Origin: Massilia rubra
GTDB taxonomy: Bacteria > Pseudomonadota > Gammaproteobacteria > Burkholderiales > Burkholderiaceae_D
NCBI RefSeq assembly: GCF_011682065.1
Contig: NZ_VUYU01000004.1
Span: forward strand, 248,001 to 312,000
Direction of reading: 5' to 3'
Length of the DNA: 64,000 nucleotides
This document shows, piece after piece, positions 56,683-64,000 of this stretch. Each line of letters begins with the position of its first letter. Positions within the stretch are counted from its first letter, which is position 1. Made by a program: the position numbers and the translations under genes. The notes beneath the pieces were generated by a model. The model saw nothing but the letters and a program-made list of their open reading frames with translations. It made no database searches and was not told where the DNA came from.

Positions 56683-56750
56683 TAATGCTTGATTGCAGGT
56701 AACTCCGGCGTTAAGCTTTGCGTACAAGCACAATCTCGAAGGAATCTTTC

Positions 56751-57377
56751 ATGAGCACACAATGCGACGGTTGCCCGGAATGCGCGCCCTTGCGCGCCAG
56801 GCTGGCTGAAAAAGAGCAGGAAATCCTGGACCTGACCGAGTCGCTGACGCGCCACGACACCCTGACCGGCGCGCTGAACCGGCGCGCGCTGACCGAACTG
56901 GTGGCCGAAGAGCTGCAGCGCTCTTCGCGCACCGGCCAGCCGTTCTGCGTGGCCATGATCGGCATCGACCACATGAAGGAGGTCAACCTGCAGTTCGGCC
57001 ACGACAGCGGCGACGCGGTGCTGCAGGCGGTCACCCGCTCGGCCACCGAGCTGCTGCGCACGCTGGACCGTTTCGGCCGCATCGAGAGCGATGAATTCGG
57101 CATCATCCTGCCGGCCACCTGGCTGCACCAGGGGGTGCTGGCGATGAACCGCCTCAACGCCAAGGTTGGCGCGTTCGACTGGGAAACCGTCACGCCGGGC
57201 CGCACGATCACGTTTTCGACCGGGCTGACCACCAATGCGCCGGCCGAAACGGCCGACATGATGATCCAGCGCGCCGAAAAAGCCATGGCCGAAGCCAAGC
57301 GGGACGGGCGCAACCGGATCGTGCAGATCGAGCAGGAGTTGCCTGCCGGCCTGTTCGCCGCGATGGACGATATGTAA
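56751..57377 (+). CDS. GGDEF-domain protein with degenerate active site
   Basis: A 208-residue cytoplasmic protein. A short N-terminus carries a CxxCxxC motif (TQCDGCPECAPL) and a coiled coil (RLAEKEQEILDLTESL), followed by a GGDEF domain (HDTLTGALNRRALTELVAEEL). The signature reads ESDEF instead of GGDEF, so cyclase activity is doubtful. The cysteine triplet might bind metal. AAGGAATC precedes ATG 56751. Confidence 0.85.
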   Translation: MSTQCDGCPECAPLRARLAEKEQEILDLTESLTRHDTLTGALNRRALTELVAEELQRSSRTGQPFCVAMIGIDHMKEVNLQFGHDSGDAVLQAVTRSATELLRTLDRFGRIESDEFGIILPATWLHQGVLAMNRLNAKVGAFDWETVTPGRTITFSTGLTTNAPAETADMMIQRAEKAMAEAKRDGRNRIVQIEQELPAGLFAAMDDM

Positions 57378-57386
57378 GGACGGAAA

Positions 57387-58199
57387 CTAGTCCCGTTTCC
57401 GCAGACCGGCCAGCTTGCTTTCGAGCGAGGCGGCCGAGACCGCGCCCAGGTGCGAGTTGGCAAGCCTGCCGCCGGCGTCGTAGAACAGGGTGGTCGGCAG
57501 CGCGCTCGACCCCACCTCGCGCCCCATGGCCGACCTGCTGTCGAGCACCACGTTCTCCAGCGCCACCTGGCCGCCGTTCAGGTAAGCCATCACGCTCTGG
57601 CCATCTTCCCCCTGGTTGACGAAAACAAACACCACATCGCGGTTGCGTTGCTGGGCGCTGGCCAACAGCGGCATCTCCTGGCGGCAGGGCGGGCACCAGC
57701 TGGCCCACAGGTTGAGCACCACCGGCCGCCCCTGCGCCAGCGCGGCCAGGCTGACCGGGGCGCCGCCCGGCGTGACCAGCGCCACGCTCGGCAAGGGCTT
57801 GCGCTCGCTCAGGTTCAGCAGCAGCGGCGCGCCCGAGGTACACCACGCCAGCGCGCCAGCCAGCACGCCGGCCGCCAGCGGATTGCGCAGGCGCGGCTGC
57901 CCGCGCATGCGCCAGGCGCCGAAAGCCAGGGCGGACAGCAGCGCCGCCCAGGGCGTAAAACCGCCGTCGCGGATATCGATGATCGACAGCGGCGCGGCGC
58001 GGTACTGCGCGAACCAGCTGGCCACGAACACGATGCGGCCCGCCACCAGGCCGGCCAGCAGCATGTCGAGCAGTACTTTGCCGGTCTTGACCTTCTGATG
58101 GCGACCAACCCAGTTGCCGACGCCGCATGCTATAAGTAGCGATATCAGCAACAGCAAGTGCGCCGTCTGGAAGCTGAATGGCCCGAGGCTGACGTTCAT
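57387..58199 (-). CDS. Lgt-like membrane domain fused to a TlpA thioredoxin domain
   Basis: A 270-residue protein: about four membrane helices in the first 125 residues, resembling part of prolipoprotein diacylglyceryl transferase (GLVAGRIVFVASWFAQY ... IIDIRDGGFTPWAALLSAL), then a periplasmic TlpA/ResA-like thioredoxin domain (VVLNLWASWCPPCRQEMPLLAS) with CPPC active site and a cis-Pro region (SSALPTTLFYDAGG). Probable envelope thiol reductase. ATG 58199. It is divergent from the phospholipase D gene. Confidence 0.85.
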   Translation of the reverse strand: MNVSLGPFSFQTAHLLLLISLLIACGVGNWVGRHQKVKTGKVLLDMLLAGLVAGRIVFVASWFAQYRAAPLSIIDIRDGGFTPWAALLSALAFGAWRMRGQPRLRNPLAAGVLAGALAWCTSGAPLLLNLSERKPLPSVALVTPGGAPVSLAALAQGRPVVLNLWASWCPPCRQEMPLLASAQQRNRDVVFVFVNQGEDGQSVMAYLNGGQVALENVVLDSRSAMGREVGSSALPTTLFYDAGGRLANSHLGAVSAASLESKLAGLRKRD

Positions 58200-58293
58200 G
58201 GTGGATTTCTTTTCATGGGCGGGGTCCGTAGGGAAAACATTAACATTGTCGCGCACACAGATTAGGCCTGGATTAACCCGGTCCGGAGCAAGC

Positions 58294-59844
58294 ATGAAAA
58301 CAGGTCCATTCACATCGACGCTGGCCGCGCTGCTGCTATTGGCGCTCGCGCTGGGCGGCTGCGCCGGCCTGCCCGCGCTCGATGGGCGCACGCCGAGCCA
58401 CTACCTCGCCGCCGATTCCGTCACCCCGGCCACGCGCCTGGACACGGCGCTGGCGCCGCTCAACGCGGCACATCCCGGCATGTCGGGCCTGTACTCGCTG
58501 GCCAACGGGCGCGACGCCTTCGCCGCGCGCGCCATGTTGGCCAACGCCGCCGAGCGCAGCCTCGACGTCCAGTACTATATCTGGCGCAACGATACCACCG
58601 GCATGTTGATGCTGAACGCCTTGCGCGCGGCGGCGTCGCGCGGCGTACGCGTACGCCTCCTGCTCGACGATAACAACACGCAGGGCCTGGACCCGCTGCT
58701 CGCCGCGCTCGACGCCGAGCCCAACATCGAAGTACGCCTGTTCAATCCGTTTGTCATGCGCGCCCACCGCGCGCTGGGTTACCTGTCGGATTTTTCGCGC
58801 CTGAACCGGCGCATGCACAACAAATCGTTCACCGCCGATAATGCGGCCACCATCATCGGCGGACGCAATATCGGCGACGAATACTTCGGCGCGGCCGGCA
58901 GCCTGCTGTTCATCGACCTCGATGTGATGGCGGTCGGCCCGGTGGTGGACGCCGTCTCGCGCGACTTCGACCGCTACTGGAACAGCCGTTCGGCCTATCC
59001 GGTGGGCCTGCTGGTCGCGCAAGCCGGCGCCGGCGCCCCGCCCGACGCGCAGGCGGGGCAGGGCGCCGCTGCGCTGGACTACGTGGCGGCGGTGCGTGCG
59101 TCCCCGTTCGTGGAGCAGCTGGTCGCGCGCACCTTGCCGTTCGAGTGGGCCAACACGACGCTGGTGAGCGACGACCCGGACAAGGTGCTCGGCACCGAAG
59201 CGCCCGAAACCAAAGTGACGTATCAGCTCCAGCGCCTGCTGGGCGATCCAGGCGAGACGGTGGACCTGGTCTCGCCGTACTTCGTGCCCGGTAAAACCTG
59301 GGCCGCCAATTTTGCGGCGATGGCGGCGCGCGGCATGGACGTGCACATCCTGACCAATTCGCTCGAAGCGACCGACGTGGCGGCGGTCCACGCGGGCTAC
59401 GCCAAATGGCGCAAGCCCTTGCTGGAGGCGGGTGTGACGCTGTATGAACTGCACCGTGGCGTGGGCAGCGAGCGCGCTCCCGAAGGGGCCAAGGGCGGTA
59501 AACTCGGCAGCTCCGCATCGAGCCTGCACGCCAAGACGTTTTCGGTCGACCGCAAGCGCGTCTTCATCGGGTCGTTCAACTTCGACCCGCGTTCGGCCGA
59601 CCTCAATACCGAGATGGGATTCGTGATCGACAGCCCGTCGATGGCCACGCGCATGGCCACGATCCTGCGCGAACAGGTCCCGGCGCGCGCCTACCGGGTG
59701 CGGCTGGCGCCCGACGGCGCGCTGTACTGGACCGAACGCGTGGGCGACACCGAGATCCGCCACGACACCGAACCCGGTACCGGTTTCTGGAAGCGCGCGG
59801 CGGTCGGCGTGCTCTCGCTGCTGCCGATCGACTGGCTGCTCTAA
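58294..59844 (+). CDS. Phospholipase D-family lipoprotein (cardiolipin synthase C-like)
   Basis: A 516-residue protein with a lipoprotein signal (LLALALGGCAGL) and two HKD active-site motifs: MHNKSFTADNAATIIGGRNIGDEY and LHAKTFSVDRKRVFIGSFNFDPRS. Length and wording resemble ClsC (YmdC), which makes cardiolipin from two phospholipids. The lipobox implies an envelope location. ATG 58294 has CCGGAGC upstream. Confidence 0.9.
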   Translation: MKTGPFTSTLAALLLLALALGGCAGLPALDGRTPSHYLAADSVTPATRLDTALAPLNAAHPGMSGLYSLANGRDAFAARAMLANAAERSLDVQYYIWRNDTTGMLMLNALRAAASRGVRVRLLLDDNNTQGLDPLLAALDAEPNIEVRLFNPFVMRAHRALGYLSDFSRLNRRMHNKSFTADNAATIIGGRNIGDEYFGAAGSLLFIDLDVMAVGPVVDAVSRDFDRYWNSRSAYPVGLLVAQAGAGAPPDAQAGQGAAALDYVAAVRASPFVEQLVARTLPFEWANTTLVSDDPDKVLGTEAPETKVTYQLQRLLGDPGETVDLVSPYFVPGKTWAANFAAMAARGMDVHILTNSLEATDVAAVHAGYAKWRKPLLEAGVTLYELHRGVGSERAPEGAKGGKLGSSASSLHAKTFSVDRKRVFIGSFNFDPRSADLNTEMGFVIDSPSMATRMATILREQVPARAYRVRLAPDGALYWTERVGDTEIRHDTEPGTGFWKRAAVGVLSLLPIDWLL

Positions 59845-59851
59845 AGCTTGG

Positions 59852-61687
59852 TTAGCCGGCCGCGCCGTGCGCCGCCTGCAGGCGTTCGGCGAAACGCTGG
59901 GCCGGCACGAAGCCGATGATGCGCCCCTGCGGCACTTCCTTGCCGCTGGCGTCGAACAGGATGATGCCCGGTGGCCCGAACAGGCTGAATTTTTTCATCA
60001 GCGCGCGGTCGTCGGCGTTATTGGCCGTCACATCCACCTGGATCAGGCGCATTTTCTTCATCGACGCGGCCACCGCCGTGTCGGGGAACGTCATCCGTTT
60101 CATCTCCTTGCAGGCCACGCACCAGTCGGCGTAGAAGTCGAGCAGCACCGGCGTGCTGGTATCGGCCAGCGCGCGTTCGAGTTCGGCGACCGTGCGGATG
60201 CGGGTGAACTGGGGTCCGCTTTCGGCGTGCGCCACGGCCGTGCCGCCGCCGCGCAGATGCGCCAGCGGTTGCAGCACATCGCGTCCGGAACTGGCCGCGC
60301 CGGCCAGTTCGAACAGGCCGGCCACCAGCATCACCACGCCCAGCGCCTTGCCGGCGTACGCACCGACACCGCTGTGCGGCGGCAGCGCATGGCCCACGTG
60401 CAGGAAGACCGCGCACAAAATCGCAAAGCCGCCCCACAGCGCCATCATCACCTGCACCGGGAACACTGGCGAGACCATCCAGATGGCCACCGCGATGAGC
60501 AGCATGCCGAACACTTTTTTGACGCCGTTCATCCAGGCGCCGGCGCGCGGCAGCAGGCTGCCAGCGGAGAGGCCCGTGAGCAGCAGCGGCACGCTCATCC
60601 CGAGCGCCATCGAAAACAGGGCCCAGCCGCCGATCCAGGCGTTGCCGGTCTGGCTGATGTAGAGCAGCGCGCCGGCCAGGGGACCGGCCACGCACGGGCC
60701 GACGATCAGTGCCGACAGCGCGCCCATGATGAATACGCCCACGAAGCGCCCGCCCTGGACCGTGCCACCGGTGCTGGACAGGCGCGATTGCAGGGAGCTT
60801 GGCAGCTGCAACTGGTAGACATCGAACATCGACAACGCCAGGCCGACCAGCAGCGCGCCGAAGGTCAGCAGCACCCACGGTTTTTGCAGCGCGCCGGCCA
60901 GGCCTTCGCCGGCCAGACCCGCGCCCACGCCAAGCGCGGTGTAGACCAGGGCCATGCCGAGGCAGTAGGCGCTGGCCAGCAACAGGCCGCGCGAACGCGA
61001 GACCGAGCCTTCGCCGACGATGATCGATGACAGGATCGGCACCATCGGCAGCACGCACGGCGTGAACGACAGCAGAAGGCCGAACAGCAGGAAGGCGCTG
61101 CCGATGCGCCACAGGCTGCCGCTTTGCAGGGTGCGCTGGGCCAGGGTGGTGTCGTCTTCAGGGGTGGCGGCTGGCGCCGGCGTCGCTGGAACGGCGGCAG
61201 CCGGTGCGGGCGCCTCGGCCTGCGCTGTCAGCACGCCGGGTTTGGCGGGATCGACCAGGTAGGTCTTGGTCATGGGTGCGTAGCACAGGCCGGCGTCGGC
61301 GCAGCCCTGGTAGGCCACGTTCAGGGTGAACGGTTTGGCCATGGCGGCCAGCGTTACATCGAGCTGGCCGGCGTAGGTTTCCATCTCCTTGTTGAAGTTC
61401 TCGTCGAACTTGCGGATACCGGCCGGCAGGGCTGGCGCGGCAACCGGGTCCTGGCCGGCGGCGCTGGTGAAACCGAGGCGGTCGCGGTACAGGTGGTAGC
61501 CGGGCGGGATGGCCCAGCGCAGGGCCACAACGCCGTCTGCGCGCACTTCGGTGCGCAGCACGAAGGCCAGTTCGGGATCGAGGAAGTCGTCGGCCGCGGC
61601 GGCCTTGCCCGCCCAGCCGCTCAGGGTAAGCACGGCGAGCATGGCGAGCAAGGACAGCAGCCATCTCAGGAAAGGTGCGGATGTCAT
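59852..61687 (-). CDS. dsbD: Thiol:disulfide interchange protein DsbD
   Basis: A 611-residue inner-membrane reductant transporter. Signal peptide about 1-32; N-terminal periplasmic domain with the redox cysteines in YQGCADAGLCYAP; a core of eight membrane helices with Cys-containing LLLSFTPCVLPMVPIL; and a C-terminal thioredoxin domain with active site DFYADWCVACKEMK. It moves electrons from cytoplasmic thioredoxin to the periplasm, where it could serve the SoxW-like and TlpA-like proteins. It lies 48 bp downstream of apbE on the same strand. Confidence 0.95.
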   Translation of the reverse strand: MTSAPFLRWLLSLLAMLAVLTLSGWAGKAAAADDFLDPELAFVLRTEVRADGVVALRWAIPPGYHLYRDRLGFTSAAGQDPVAAPALPAGIRKFDENFNKEMETYAGQLDVTLAAMAKPFTLNVAYQGCADAGLCYAPMTKTYLVDPAKPGVLTAQAEAPAPAAAVPATPAPAATPEDDTTLAQRTLQSGSLWRIGSAFLLFGLLLSFTPCVLPMVPILSSIIVGEGSVSRSRGLLLASAYCLGMALVYTALGVGAGLAGEGLAGALQKPWVLLTFGALLVGLALSMFDVYQLQLPSSLQSRLSSTGGTVQGGRFVGVFIMGALSALIVGPCVAGPLAGALLYISQTGNAWIGGWALFSMALGMSVPLLLTGLSAGSLLPRAGAWMNGVKKVFGMLLIAVAIWMVSPVFPVQVMMALWGGFAILCAVFLHVGHALPPHSGVGAYAGKALGVVMLVAGLFELAGAASSGRDVLQPLAHLRGGGTAVAHAESGPQFTRIRTVAELERALADTSTPVLLDFYADWCVACKEMKRMTFPDTAVAASMKKMRLIQVDVTANNADDRALMKKFSLFGPPGIILFDASGKEVPQGRIIGFVPAQRFAERLQAAHGAAG

Positions 61688-61735
61688 GGTGGTTCTCCAG
61701 TAGGTGTCCAGTAGTTGAATCGGGGGTGAAGCGTG

Positions 61736-62626
61736 TTACACATCCTTGCGGAAGCACTGGCCTTGCTGGTCGATGGCCAGGTAGGCCATGCTGGATTGAT
61801 CGAGGAAGGCCAGGCCGTCCTCCTGCATCAGCATGGCGATGGTGGAACAGCTGCCGGCGGCAATCGCCAGCGGGCCGAGCACGCTGACCGAGCGCCAGTG
61901 CGAGACCGGCATGCCGCTGCGCGGATCGAGCACATGGCAGTAGCGCGTGCCGGCGACGTCGATGAAGCGCTCGTAGTCGCCGCTGGTCGCCAGCGCGCCG
62001 CTGGCGATCGGGATCGCCGCCGCCAGGCCTGCGGCATCGCGCGGGTCCTGCACGCCGATCGACCACGGCGCGCCATCGGGCTGCGGGCCGATGATGCGCA
62101 GGTCGCCGCCCAGGTTGACGTAACCGTGGCGCACGCCGCTTGCCAGCAGCAGCGCAGCGGCGCGGTCGGCGGCATACTCCTTGCCGAAACCGCCGAAGTC
62201 GATCTCCATGCCGGCCTGCCCCAGGCGAATGGCGCCTTTGGCGCGCTCCACATGACGCCAGCCGACCAGCGGCAGCAGCGCATCGAGCGTTGACCGGGCC
62301 GGCAGCACGGGACGGCGAAAGTCCCAGGCGCGCCGCAACACGCCCGAGGTGATGTCGAACAGGCCGCCGCTGCCGGCGTGCAGCACGCCGGCGTAGTCCA
62401 GCAGGGCGTTGGTCTCGTCGTCGCAGGGCAGCGCATCCTGCCCGGCGGCGGCGTTGATGCGCGCGATGATGCTGTCGGCCCGGTAGCGCGAATAGGTGCG
62501 CTCGATGCGCCGCACCTCGTCGATGGCCACCTGCGCCAGCGCCGCGCCATCGACACCGGCGGGCAGCGCCAGGCGCAGCTCGCAGCGGCTGGCCATGGCC
62601 TCGAACGGGAACGCGTGAACGTCCAT
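61736..62626 (-). CDS. apbE: ApbE-family FAD:protein FMN transferase
   Basis: A 296-residue enzyme that attaches FMN from FAD to Thr/Ser of target proteins. Conserved features: FEAMASRCELRLALP, YSRYRADSIIARIN, IDFGGFGKEYAADRAAALL, VNLGGDLRIIG, ATSGDYERF and YCHVLDPRSGMPV. No signal peptide or lipobox is evident, unusual for ApbE, which normally works in the periplasm. The ATG at 62626 overlaps the upstream DUF3570 stop codon (TAATG), so translation is coupled. Confidence 0.92.
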   Translation of the reverse strand: MDVHAFPFEAMASRCELRLALPAGVDGAALAQVAIDEVRRIERTYSRYRADSIIARINAAAGQDALPCDDETNALLDYAGVLHAGSGGLFDITSGVLRRAWDFRRPVLPARSTLDALLPLVGWRHVERAKGAIRLGQAGMEIDFGGFGKEYAADRAAALLLASGVRHGYVNLGGDLRIIGPQPDGAPWSIGVQDPRDAAGLAAAIPIASGALATSGDYERFIDVAGTRYCHVLDPRSGMPVSHWRSVSVLGPLAIAAGSCSTIAMLMQEDGLAFLDQSSMAYLAIDQQGQCFRKDV

Positions 62627-63783
62627 TACCACTGCCGCGTGAGGCCCAGCTGGATGCTGTGGGCACGCAGCGGTTCCAGGCCCGGGCTGCCCTTGTCGAA
62701 CAGGCGCCAGCTGCCGCGCTGCTGGTAGGCTTCGAGCTTGATGTCGACGATCCAGTCGCGGCTCAACTGCTTTGCGACCTTGATCCCGAGCGTCACCGCG
62801 CCAAAGCCCGACAGGCGCTGGTCGGCCGACGACAGCGCATCGGGGTTGCTCTCGTATCCGGGCCGGAACGGCTCGCCCAGCACGCCGTCGTACACCGGAT
62901 CGAAGTAAAACCGCGCCGCGCGCTGCGAATACAGGCGCGCCGACGGCGTGATTGACCAGCCCTGGCCGACCGGCTGCACGTACTCGCCCCCGAAGGTGTG
63001 GGCGCGGATGCCATAGGTATCGGTGTAGTAGCGGTACGACAGGCGGCTGGTGCCCCCGGTTGCCGCGACATGGTGGTTCCAGCGCCCCATGACGGTGCTC
63101 TGGTTGCGCTGGCGCGGACGGTTGTCGAAGGCCTTGTACGGGTCCGAAAAGTAGCCGTGGCCCCGGCTGTGGGTCACGCTCAGCTGCGCCAGGTCGTTCG
63201 GCCCCAGCACCTGGGTCACGCCGACGAGCAGGTTGACGCTCTGGCGCGATTCGTCGCGCACGATGAAGTTGACCGGATTGATCGAATCGTCCGATCCGCC
63301 CAGGCCGAGCGAGAAGGTGGTGTTCTTGTCTTCGCTCGACATGGTGCCGGTGACCGACAGGGCGCGCGAGTCGTAGTCATGCTCCGTCGAATAGGCCGCG
63401 CCCACGCTCACGCTGCCGCGCGAGAAGTAGCGGGTGACGGCAACGTCGCCGGCCTTGCGGTCGTCGCTCATGCGCGAGGCGCCCGAGACCGCCGTGTGGT
63501 AACGCGGCGACGCGCCCGAGACATCGTCGGCGGTCAACGAGCCGGCTACCGACCACACGCCCGCGACCGGGGCGACGAGCGAGATGGAGGGCGCGCGCAC
63601 GCGGATGCGGTCCATGCTGGACTGGCTTTCTTCGTAACTGAGCAGCTTGACGCTGATCGACGCGTGCTCCGGCGGCGTTTCGGCATGCACCAGGCCTGGC
63701 AGCATCAGCGCCGCCGCCAGGATGGCGTGGCCCATGGCCGGAGTGGGTGCGGAAAGGAGTGGGGTGGTCATATGGTCGTTCAT
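62626..63783 (-). CDS. DUF3570 outer-membrane protein with SGAS flavinylation-like motifs
   Basis: A 385-residue exported beta-rich protein of the DUF3570 family with a signal (ILAAALMLPGLVHA) and a barrel ending LGLTRQW. Residues 86-92 read DDVSGAS, and 100-103 repeat SGAS. The first agrees with the D-x-x-S/T-G-A-T/S pattern that ApbE enzymes modify. Its gene overlaps apbE and follows the DUF4266 gene by 3 bp. I infer it is a covalently flavinylated outer-membrane redox protein. ATG 63783; ATG 63771 is possible. Confidence 0.85.
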   Translation of the reverse strand: MNDHMTTPLLSAPTPAMGHAILAAALMLPGLVHAETPPEHASISVKLLSYEESQSSMDRIRVRAPSISLVAPVAGVWSVAGSLTADDVSGASPRYHTAVSGASRMSDDRKAGDVAVTRYFSRGSVSVGAAYSTEHDYDSRALSVTGTMSSEDKNTTFSLGLGGSDDSINPVNFIVRDESRQSVNLLVGVTQVLGPNDLAQLSVTHSRGHGYFSDPYKAFDNRPRQRNQSTVMGRWNHHVAATGGTSRLSYRYYTDTYGIRAHTFGGEYVQPVGQGWSITPSARLYSQRAARFYFDPVYDGVLGEPFRPGYESNPDALSSADQRLSGFGAVTLGIKVAKQLSRDWIVDIKLEAYQQRGSWRLFDKGSPGLEPLRAHSIQLGLTRQW

Positions 63784-63786
63784 CTC

Positions 63787-64000
63787 TCAGTTGCAACCGC
63801 AGCCGCCGCCGCCGACACCGCTGCCGCCGGACGCCGCCTCGCGGCTGTTGTAAATATGCTCGTTGAAGCGCGCTTCGAGTCCGTCGCCCTCCATCAGCAT
63901 CTCGGGTTTGGCCAGCGTGCCTTTTTCCCAGGCCTGCACCGGGGTAATGGCCGAACAGCCGGTAGCGCCGGCGGCCAGCGCCGCAACCGCACCGATGCGC
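63787..64000 (-). CDS. DUF4266 protein, C-terminal part
   Basis: Seventy codons seen; the start lies beyond the window. A lipobox-like GATGC near the visible N-terminus suggests a lipoprotein. The family pattern ITPVQAWEKGTLAKPEM is followed by ARFNEHIYNSREAASGGSGV and the terminal GGGGCGCN. The Gly-Cys tail is a conserved, unexplained feature of DUF4266. Its stop is 3 bp from the DUF3570 start, so the genes form an operon with apbE and probably dsbD. Confidence 0.85.
   Translation of the reverse strand, partial: RIGAVAALAAGATGCSAITPVQAWEKGTLAKPEMLMEGDGLEARFNEHIYNSREAASGGSGVGGGGCGCN

Overview
The window is about 64 kb of high-GC DNA, packed with short-spaced genes. Gene content and protein style point to a betaproteobacterium of the Oxalobacteraceae (Massilia/Duganella/Janthinobacterium type): PAS/CHASE hybrid kinases, a Sox cluster, a stand-alone DNA polymerase II, a GH18 chitinase, a TonB siderophore receptor and REP-type repeats. 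The family assignment is an inference, because no rRNA or tRNA gene is present.

Region by region. 1-12.1 kb: the end of a molybdenum aldehyde/xanthine dehydrogenase subunit, a JmjC-like oxygenase, a methyltransferase, a CHASE hybrid kinase, a tandem pair of Rnk-type genes (the second fused to a membrane domain and preceded by a run of ten G), and a second hybrid kinase. 12.1-16.6 kb: a sulfide-oxidation locus with a FisR-type sigma-54 activator divergent from persulfide dioxygenase, sulfide:quinone reductase and a TauE-type exporter; a sigma-54 promoter and palindromic upstream sites are visible. 16.8-22 kb: a TonB_C/rotamase periplasmic protein and a chitinase, interrupted by an AT-richer insert flanked by a 427-bp direct repeat. 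22-30.4 kb: a substrate-binding protein, a HAF-repeat protein, two tandem coiled-coil membrane proteins, a Fur-controlled TonB receptor and polB. 30.5-34 kb: small lipoproteins and membrane proteins and a LysR regulator. 34.1-43.3 kb: a sox cluster (ArsR-type regulator, soxC, soxD, soxY, soxZ, soxA, soxX, soxB, a thioredoxin, a SoxH-like hydrolase and a DsrE protein). 43.5-57.4 kb: chemoreceptor, oxidoreductase, acetyltransferase, LuxR regulator, cytochrome c4, 2OG-Fe(II) oxygenase, a double-receiver hybrid kinase and two GGDEF proteins. 57.4-64 kb: TlpA-like and DsbD redox proteins, a phospholipase D lipoprotein, and an ApbE/DUF3570/DUF4266 module running off the end.

How it works together. 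The FisR locus should turn sulfide into persulfide and then sulfite at the membrane, with the TauE protein exporting sulfite. The Sox cluster should oxidise thiosulfate in the periplasm all the way to sulfate, since soxCD is present. Both have visible regulatory DNA: a sigma-54 promoter for the first and a repeated AT-rich palindrome for the second. The least described system is at the right end. An ApbE flavin transferase overlaps a DUF3570 outer-membrane protein that carries a sequence resembling the ApbE acceptor motif, next to a DUF4266 protein ending in GGGGCGCN and to DsbD. This suggests a flavinylated envelope redox system.
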